Positions 57,290 through 64,000 of a DNA stretch of 64,000 nt are shown piece after piece. Source of the stretch: Bacteroidota bacterium (lineage in GTDB: Bacteria; Bacteroidota; Bacteroidia; Chitinophagales; JADJOU01). A program made the translations under genes and the position numbers. Under the pieces are notes generated by a model. That model ran no database searches and was not told the origin of the DNA. It saw only the letters and a program-made list of their open reading frames with translations. Every line of letters begins with the position of its first letter. Position 1 is the first letter of the stretch. The stretch covers positions 55,779 through 119,778 of the forward strand of contig JADJOU010000038.1 in NCBI GenBank assembly GCA_016713645.1. The letters are read 5' to 3'.

Positions 57290-59707
57290 ATGAAAGTCTT
57301 CGCAAATACACCACTCCAAAAAACAACTTGCTATCACTGCGGTGATGCTTGTGCGCATAGTAAGATTGCGCTAGAGGAGAAAGTGTTTTGTTGCCAAGGC
57401 TGTAAGTCTGTCTACGAAATTCTCAGCCAAAATAATCTCTGTGATTATTACGCCATGAATCAACACCCTGGAATTGAAGCTAAAGTAGAGATTCGCAAAG
57501 ATAAATTTCAATTCTTGGAAGATGAGGCCATTCAAAAGAAATTGCTTCAATTTGATAGCAAAGACCAATCTCAAATCACCTTTTATCTCCCTCAAATTCA
57601 CTGCAGCAGTTGTCTTTGGCTATTGGAGCAAATTAGAGTGATCAATACGGGTATCATAGATACACGCGTGAATTTTAATTTAAAAGAGCTATTTGTTTCA
57701 TTCGATAAAAACAAAACCAATCTGAGAGCGGTGGTGGAGACCTTAACCAGCATCGGGTATGAGCCGCATTTGAGTATGAATGAAATCTCTGAGCGCGACA
57801 TGCATCAGATTGACCGTCAGAGATGGTATAAAATGGGCGTTGCTGGATTTTGCTTTGCCAATATCATGATGATCAGCGTCGCACAGTATTTTGCGATCAT
57901 CAATACGATTGAGCCAATCATCAAGTCTTTCTTTCACATCCTCAGTGTCGCATTATCACTGCCTGTTTTATTCTACGCCGCTAGCGAATTCTTTGTCTCT
58001 GCTTATCACGGCATCAAGAATAAATTTCTCAATATCGATTTTCCTGTGGCGATGGCCTTGGTGATTACATTCACGAGAAGTTTGTATGAATTGTATTATG
58101 GACTAGGAGATGGGTATCTGGATAGTATGGCAGGTATCGTCTTTTTTATGCTCATTGGAAGATGGTTGCAATCGAGAACATATCAAACACTTTCTTTTGA
58201 TCGGGATTATAAATCATTTTTCCCAATAGCCTTAAATGTAATCAAGGACAATAAAGTGATTCCGACAGAGATTTTCAGAATTCAAAAAAATGATATCATT
58301 CAAGTTCATCACAATGAAATCATCCCTATGGATGCAATTCTATCCAAAGGAAGTGCAAAAATCGATTATAGTTTTGTCAGTGGGGAGAATGAACCTATTT
58401 CAATTCAAATTGGCGAAATGATTTATGCAGGTGGCAAGCAATTGGGCGGGGTAGCTGAATTGCTGGTCATTAAAGAAGTTTCCCAATCCTATTTGACCAA
58501 TCTTTGGAATAATCCAATTTTTAGTAAAAAAGAAACACCAAAGTCGACCATATATGATGCAATCGGCAAGTATTTTACTTATGTGGTTTTGGCGATTGGA
58601 TTCGCAGCTGGCTTATATTGGTATTTGCAAGGTCAAAACACTTTGATGTGGAACGCCCTTACAACCGTTCTAATTGTAGCTTGTCCTTGTGCCTTGCTCT
58701 TATCTCATAATTTCACCAATGGCAATATTCTGAGAATTTTTGCAAAAAATAAATTCTATTTGAGATCCGCAGATGTCTTAGAAAGATGACAAGAATCAAT
58801 CACCTTTGTATTTGATAAGACGGGCACCATTACGCAAGCGAATGCATCCAGGGTTTCTTATGCAGGCAATGTCATCAGCGATTCCATAAAAGTGGCTATT
58901 TCATCGCTGGCCAAACAATCATCGCATCCTTCTAGCACACTGATTGTATCTTATTTGAATTGCGATGAATCCATAGAAGTGGTTGATTTTACGGAGACGA
59001 CCGGAATGGGGATTGAAGGATGGGTAGACGAACACCATATTAAAATTGGATCTTCAAATTTTGTCGGTGGCTCATTCAATGCAGAAGTCAATAAGACGAA
59101 AGTAGTCGTATATATTGATGGAGAAATCTTTGGCGATTTTATCATTTCAAATAAGTATCGATTGGGAATATCAAAATTATTGTCAAAATTAAAGGATCAA
59201 TTCAGTTTGAGTTTGCTCTCTGGCGATAATAATGGAGAAGAAGAAAATGTGGAAGTGCTCATCGGAAAAGATAGTGATATTCTCTTTCATCAAAGTCCCC
59301 AACAAAAGATGGACTATATCGTGGATTTGCAGAAGAATCAACACTTAAATGTGATGATGATTGGCGATGGACTAAATGATGCTGGAGCACTCAAACAAAG
59401 TGATGTAGGTATTGCAGTAGCTGATGCAAAAAACACATTTACCCCATCTTCTGATGCGATTATAGATGCGTCGAGATTGGTTTGGTTAGATCGGTATATA
59501 CATTTTGCGCAATTGGGAAAGCGAATCATTTTATTCACATTTTGCATATCTGCTATCTACAATGTAATAGGATTGTATTTCGCGATTCAAGGAACATTAT
59601 CTCCTGTGATTGCCGCAATACTCATGCCTGCAAGTTCATTGAGCATTATATTGTTGACATATGGTTTGACGGATTGGGTTGCACGCGTAAAACATTTTAA
59701 AAATTAA
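57290..59707 (+). CDS. ccoI: CcoI-type copper-translocating P-type ATPase with in-frame stop
   Basis: The N-terminal Cys-rich region 'CYHCGDACAHSKIALEEKVFCCQGCKSVYEIL' and an HMA-like 'HCSSCLWLLEQI' precede the membrane domain. The metal-site CPC is in 'IVACPCALLLSHN' (about residue 465). The phosphorylation loop 'FVFDKTGTITQ' follows a TGA at 58787-58789 in the same frame, and 'MMIGDGLNDAGAL' lies later. The text before and after the TGA is continuous ('LER*QESITFVFDKTGT'), so this is a base substitution or a double error, not a simple frameshift. CcoI delivers copper to cbb3 oxidase; ccoS follows directly. Confidence 0.88.
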
Positions 59708-59712
59708 AGCAT

Positions 59713-59877
59713 ATGAGTGTCATGATTATTTTATTATTAGTGAGTATATGCATCGCAGGGGGATTTCTTGCAGCGTTTCTCTGGAGTGTAAAGGATGGGC
59801 AATTCGATGATCCAGATAGTCCAGCCCAGCGCATGTTGCACGATTCACCTAAGAGTAAAATAAAAATTGAAAATTAA
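59713..59877 (+). CDS. ccoS: Cbb3-type oxidase assembly protein CcoS
   Basis: A 54-residue protein too short for most gene finders. One TM helix ('MIILLLVSICIAGGFLAAFLWSVK') is followed by the diagnostic 'DGQFDDPDSPAQRML'. CcoS is required for cofactor insertion into cbb3 oxidase. It starts 5 bp after the ccoI stop. Confidence 0.92.
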   Translation: MSVMIILLLVSICIAGGFLAAFLWSVKDGQFDDPDSPAQRMLHDSPKSKIKIEN

Positions 59878-59897
59878 AAATTTAAACCAACAACCAA

Positions 59898-59916
59898 TCC
59901 CTACACTTTGTAGGGA
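59898..59916 (-). repeat. Fourth copy of the TCCCTACA hairpin repeat
   Basis: TCCCTACA-CTT-TGTAGGGA is the reverse complement of the three hairpins in the 31.2-31.4 kb element. It lies in the ccoS-ccoNO gap, followed by AAC-rich sequence. Confidence 0.8.
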
Positions 59917-59977
59917 CACGGCAACGAACACCTAACAACGAACAACCAACATCAACCAATAAACAAAAACCATTTTT

Positions 59978-62102
59978 ATGAATTTAGACAAATTTTTCTA
60001 CAACAATCGACTGCCGAAAATGTTTGCGATAGCATGTATTTTCTGGGGAGCAGTGGGCATGTTACTTGGAGTCATCGCAGCTTTTCAGCTGGCGTATCCA
60101 GTACTGAATTTTAGTGAGTACTTTCCACATCTGGCCTTTGGTCGATTGCGTCCAGTGCATACAAATGCGGTTATCTTTGCATTTGTAGGCAATGGGATTT
60201 TTACGGCGATGTATTATTCACTGCCCCGATTATTGAAGACGCCGATGTGGAGCAATGCCTTGGGGAAAATCCATTTCTGGGGATGGCAATTATTGATTGT
60301 TTTCGCTGCAGTCACCCTTCTTATGGGCTTTACAACAGGAAAAGAATACGCTGAATTGGAATGGCCATTAGACTTGATGATTACAGTCATTTGGGTCATT
60401 TTTGGTATCAATATGTTTGGAACGATTCTCACTAGACGAGAGCGGCATCTCTATGTGGCCATTTGGTTTTTCATCGCCTCTTGGGTGACTGTCGCCATGT
60501 TGCATATAGTAAACTCCATGGAATTCCCTGTTTCCTTTGTGAAATCATATTCATGGTATGCTGGGGTTCAAGATGCCTTGGTTCAATGGTGGTATGGTCA
60601 TAATGCGGTGGCATTTTTTCTTGACTACGCCTTATTTAGGATTGATGTATTATTTCTTGCCGAAAGCGGCTGGTCGACCAGTGTATTCTTATAGATTGAG
60701 TATTGTACATTTTTGGAGTTTGATCTTTTTGTATATCTGGGCTGGCCCTCACCATTTATTGTATACGGCATTGCCAGATTGGGCGCAATCAGTTGGTACT
60801 GCTTTCTCGATCATGCTGATTATGCCGAGTTGGGGTGGTATGTTGAATGGATTATTTACCCTCAGAGGCGCATGGGATAAAGTAAGAGAGGATCCTGTTT
60901 TAAAATTCTTCGTTGTTGCTGTTACATGTTATGGTATGAGTACTTTCGAAGGTCCAATGTTGTCTTTGAAAAATGTCAATGCGATTTCTCACTATAGCGA
61001 TTGGACTGTAGCTCACGTGCATATTGGAGCTTTGGGTTGGAATGGTTTCTTGACATTTGGTATGATGTATTGGTTGATACCTAAATTGTATTCGACTCAA
61101 TTGTATTCTAAAAATTGGTTGCTACACATTTCTGGATTGGTACTTTAGGGATTATATTATATGCTATTCCCTATGTACTGGAGTGCTTTCCGTTCATATT
61201 TTATGATGAAGGCTTTTACCCCAGAAGGTCAATTGCAATATGAATTTATTGATATCGTCCAAACAGTCATGCCTTTCTATGTGATCAGAGCATTAGGTGG
61301 AACCATATTTTTTGATAGGTGTTTTAATTATGATTTACAATTTAATTAAAACGGCAAAGGTGGAACCTTCTTGGCGGAAGAAGAAGCGAGTGCAGCACCT
61401 TGACAAAAGAGTATCAAGCACCAGCAAATTCAATTTGGCATAGTTTTATTGAGCGCAAACCAATTTTATTGTTGGTCTTAAGTTTAGTGATGGTCGGCAT
61501 CGGCGGTTTAGTAGAATTGATTCCAACTTTCTTGCAAAGGAAAATATCCCGACGATTTCTTCTGCAAAACCATATACACCGCTTGAATTGCAGGGAAGAG
61601 ATATCTATATCAAAGAAGGTTGCTATAACTGCCATTCTCAAATGATACGACCATTTAGATGTGAAGTCATGCGCTATGGGGAATATTCCAAAGCAGGTGA
61701 ATTTGTATACGATCATCCATTTCAATGGGGAAGTAAGCGAACTGGACCAGATTTAGCGAGAATAGGAGGAAAATATGGCGATAGTTGGCATATCAACCAT
61801 ATGTTGGAGCCTTCATCTATGGTACCAGGAACAATCATGCCTTCATATCCATCCCTATTTGAAAATCAATTGATAAGGGCAGCACGAATTCTAAGATTCA
61901 TGCCATGCGCAAGATGGGTGTCCCATATCCTGATGGATATGAAAATATTGCCAATAGTGATTTAGATAAGCAAGCAAAACAGATATCTGAAAAATTGGCA
62001 AAAGAGAATAAAATTAAAATTTCAAGTGATAAGGAAATCCTTGCATTGGTTGCCTATTTACAGAGATTGGGTAAAGACATTAAATTACAAGATAAAAAAT
62101 AA
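59978..62102 (+). CDS. ccoNO: Cbb3 cytochrome oxidase fused subunits I/II (CcoNO), many frameshifts
   Basis: The first part is CcoN: TM helices with 'FGRLRPVHTNAVIFAFVGNG', 'GHNAVAFFL' and 'HYSDWTVAHVHIGALGWNG' carrying heme/CuB His ligands. The text then passes without a clear stop-start gap through 'SAFRSYFMMKAFTPEGQLQYEF' into CcoO: 'LVMVGIGGLVELIP', the heme c site 'EGCYNCHSQMIRPF' (CxxCH at 61621-61635) and 'GPDLARIGGKYGDSWH', ending 'KLQDKK'. At least six indels (about 60,620, 61,130, 61,165, 61,310, 61,380, 61,535 and 61,885) break the frame. The fusion is normal for Bacteroidota. It is the proton-pumping terminal oxidase for low oxygen. Confidence 0.88.
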
Positions 62103-62106
62103 GATT

Positions 62107-62288
62107 ATGAAATTTTCAACCTCTTTTAGAAACATTACGGGTGTAAGTGTATATCCACTTATCTCTCTTGTAATATTTGTCGCTTTTTTTTTCTCTTAGT
62201 CTTATTCTGGATGTACAGTATAGATGGCAAAGAGATGAAGAGAATTGAAAACCTCCCTTTTGACAGATCAAAAAAATTAAAACCATGA
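62107..62288 (+). CDS. ccoQ: CcoQ/FixQ-like small oxidase subunit, frameshifted
   Basis: ATG 62107 gives 'MKFSTSFRNITGVSVYPLIS', then a TM helix. A T-run (about 62,190-62,198) breaks the frame. After it 'LLVLFWMYSIDGKEMKRIENLPF' continues to the stop at 62288. The size of about 60 residues, one TM helix and location between ccoO and ccoP fit CcoQ. The stop overlaps the ccoP start (ATGA). Confidence 0.7.
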
Positions 62289-63464
62289 CACAAAAAACAA
62301 TAAAATTAATCGTTGCCGCACTTGCGGTGTTTGGTTCGCCAATTTATTTAAAAGCACAAGAAGCTTTGCCTGCTGCACCTGCTGCAGATACTGTTCAATT
62401 GGATATGAATATTATACTCACAGTTGTTGTATATTCTTATTGATTCCATTGTTTATGAGCAGTAAAACTTTTTTATTCTCCGTGAAACATTATGTGGCGA
62501 ATAAATTTTAAAATCAGATAACAACAAAAGCATTATAAAGAGACAGTTGGATTTATGCTTGTATCTCTATCTGCGATGGCTCAGAAAGCTGCAGACCCAG
62601 CAGTTGCTCGAAAGCGGCTATCAAGCAAGGGTTTTCCCTCTGATTTTGTAACTGGGTATTATTAATTGTCATCGTCGTGAAGTACTCCCTCATCATGATG
62701 TATTCACTTGGCAATCGAATAAATTTATCAAACCGAGTGCTGAAAAGAAGGGCAAGTCGAACCAACAACAGAAATGTCGTTGAATCTTGGCTAGGCGCAT
62801 TGGGCTAAAATGAATAATTTTTCAGAACAAGGAAGAAGAGAATGATATCGACACTGCTCACTCATACGATGGAATTCCGATAGAACTGGATAATGTTACG
62901 CCATCTTGGTTTTCGACTACTTTTTATCTATGCATTCTTTGGGCGATTTCCTATTTGTACACGCATCATGTGAGGCAAATCTGAGCCATTGCAAATTGAG
63001 GAATTCAATACTGAAATGGCTAAAGCAGAAGAAGAGAAAGCGATATTTTTAGCAAATCAGGCGAGCAATGTCGACGAGAAAGTACCGTCAAAATGTTGGA
63101 TGCATCTGGCATTAGAAAAAGGCATTCATATTCAGCAAATGTGCAGCCTGTCATGCTGCCAATGCTGCAAGTACACCAGGTGGGGTAGGACCTAATTTGA
63201 CCGATAATTATTGGATTCAGGTGGTTCTATTGTTGATGTATTTAAAACAGTTAAATATGGATGGCCCGAGAAGGGAATGATTTCTTGGAAAGATCAATTG
63301 ACACCAACGCAATAGCTTAGTTGCTAGTTACGTTTTAAGCACCAAAGGCACGGTTGCTCAGGCGGAAAAGAACCACAAGGAGAGGAATACAAAGAAACAG
63401 CTGCTGGTGAAATGCCAACAGATCCTACAAAAGAAATAAAGTTGCTAAAATGGGAAATAATTGA
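62285..63464 (+). CDS. ccoP: Cbb3 oxidase diheme-type subunit CcoP, heavily frameshifted
   Basis: ATG 62285 starts 'MTQKTIKLIVAALAVFGSPI' (signal-like), followed by 'QEALPAAPAADTVQLDMNIIL'. Pieces in changing frames include 'DNVTPSWFSTTFYLCILWAISYLYTHHV', 'EEFNTEMAKAEEEKAIFLANQ', one heme site CAACH (63140-63154) with 'PGGVGPNLTDNYWI', and 'VKYGWPEKGMISWKDQLTPTQ'. It ends near 'KVAKMGNN'. Only one CxxCH is visible; the other expected site may be absent or lost in errors. It transfers electrons to the CcoNO core. Boundaries are approximate because of the many breaks. Confidence 0.7.
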
Positions 63465-63560
63465 TAGGGCATGGGTATTTACCTGCATTTTGTGCAAAAT
63501 TTATTCCTGTGCAGTCAATTATTGAATTAAATTTACCATAGCTATTTAATATAAAGAATT

Positions 63561-64000
63561 GTGGAGAGAAAGAAGATTTATTGCATGCGGAGACTTTTAG
63601 AGATCGAGTCAGCACAGTTACAGAGAAAGGCGGTAGGACTTGGATTTATGCCTTAAAACCCTTTGGTAAGTGGACGAATTATAGAAAGATAATTGCGTAT
63701 TCCTATTTGCTCGTCTTTTTTATCATGCCTTTTATCAAAGTGAATGGATTACCTTTTCATGTTGATCAATTTACCTAAGGGGAAATTCATCCCTCTAGCA
63801 AGATTTTCTGGCCACAAGATTTTTCATCTTTGCAATCGCGATGATTACGTCATAATCTTCATCGTCCTATTTACGGTCGTCTTTTGGTCGATTGTTTTGC
63901 AGTTAGGTATGTCCTCAAACAGTCTTTTATGGAATTTGTCTTTAGACCAATAGAATGGCTTATAGAAGGCACCCCAGGACAACAGAAAAAATTGAATGAA
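63561..64000 (+). CDS. ccoG: CcoG (FixG/RdxA) oxidase accessory protein, 3' partial, frameshifted
   Basis: The first frame gives 'LLHAETFRDRVSTVTEKGGRTWIYALKPFGKWTNYRKIIAYSYLLVFFIMPFIKVNG', which is the typical Bacteroidota CcoG start. Later pieces in other frames read 'ARIFWPQDF' and 'FMEFVFRPIEWLIEGTPGQQKKLNE'. CcoG is a membrane polyferredoxin involved in copper reduction for cbb3 assembly. The ferredoxin Cys motifs would lie beyond or within the poorly read part. The gene runs off the window, and the exact start is uncertain (about 63,561). Confidence 0.75.

Overview
The window looks like a piece of the chromosome of an environmental member of the Bacteroidota (probably Chitinophagales/Saprospirales-like). 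It has low GC, type IX secretion (T9SS) C-terminal sorting domains, SprB-type repeats, a LytS/LytTR pair with a propeller sensor, a YtxJ-type redox protein, and a cbb3 oxidase in which CcoN and CcoO appear fused. No rRNA, tRNA or CRISPR array was recognised. This assignment rests on gene content, not on a phylogenetic marker.

Layout. 0-7.8 kb: two exported T9SS cargo proteins, one a giant with eleven SprB repeats. 7.8-11 kb: PAP2-like phosphatase, methyltransferase, a conserved Bacteroidota protein, an orphan HPt protein and a polyprenyl synthetase. 11.1-18.8 kb: a compact minus-strand operon with a TetR regulator and a complete RND efflux pump (TolC, membrane fusion protein, permease), headed by a candidate palindromic operator. 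19-25.5 kb: a LytTR regulator and histidine kinase opposite a T9SS propeller protein. 25.5-31.6 kb: accessory DNA with a YtxJ-like protein, a peptidase, a 'mobile mystery' HTH/Fic pair with a regularly spaced triple operator, two orphan genes (one HEPN-like, bounded by inverted repeats) and a repeat-rich intergenic element. 31.5-45.6 kb: core genes (Der, AlaS, DprA, ion channel, M1 peptidase, SIMPL, PhnA, AraC). 45.9-52.8 kb: a sulfur-handling cluster (TauE, two rhodaneses, a USP, two YeeE/YedE, a porin, Crp/Fnr) followed by repeats and a pirin. 52.8-56.4 kb: an unknown protein, a TPR-adenylate cyclase with a broken duplicate beside it, and DinB. 56.5-64 kb: Rrf2, a small Cys-rich protein and the cbb3 oxidase operon (ccoI, ccoS, ccoNO, ccoQ, ccoP, ccoG).

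A key caveat is sequence quality. About 25 otherwise intact genes are split by single-base frameshifts, most of them next to short homopolymers and restorable by one base. The density rises sharply after about 60.6 kb. I read these mainly as consensus errors of an indel-prone assembly and have annotated each split gene as one CDS with the break noted. The most interesting biology is in the accessory stretch at 27.3-31.6 kb.
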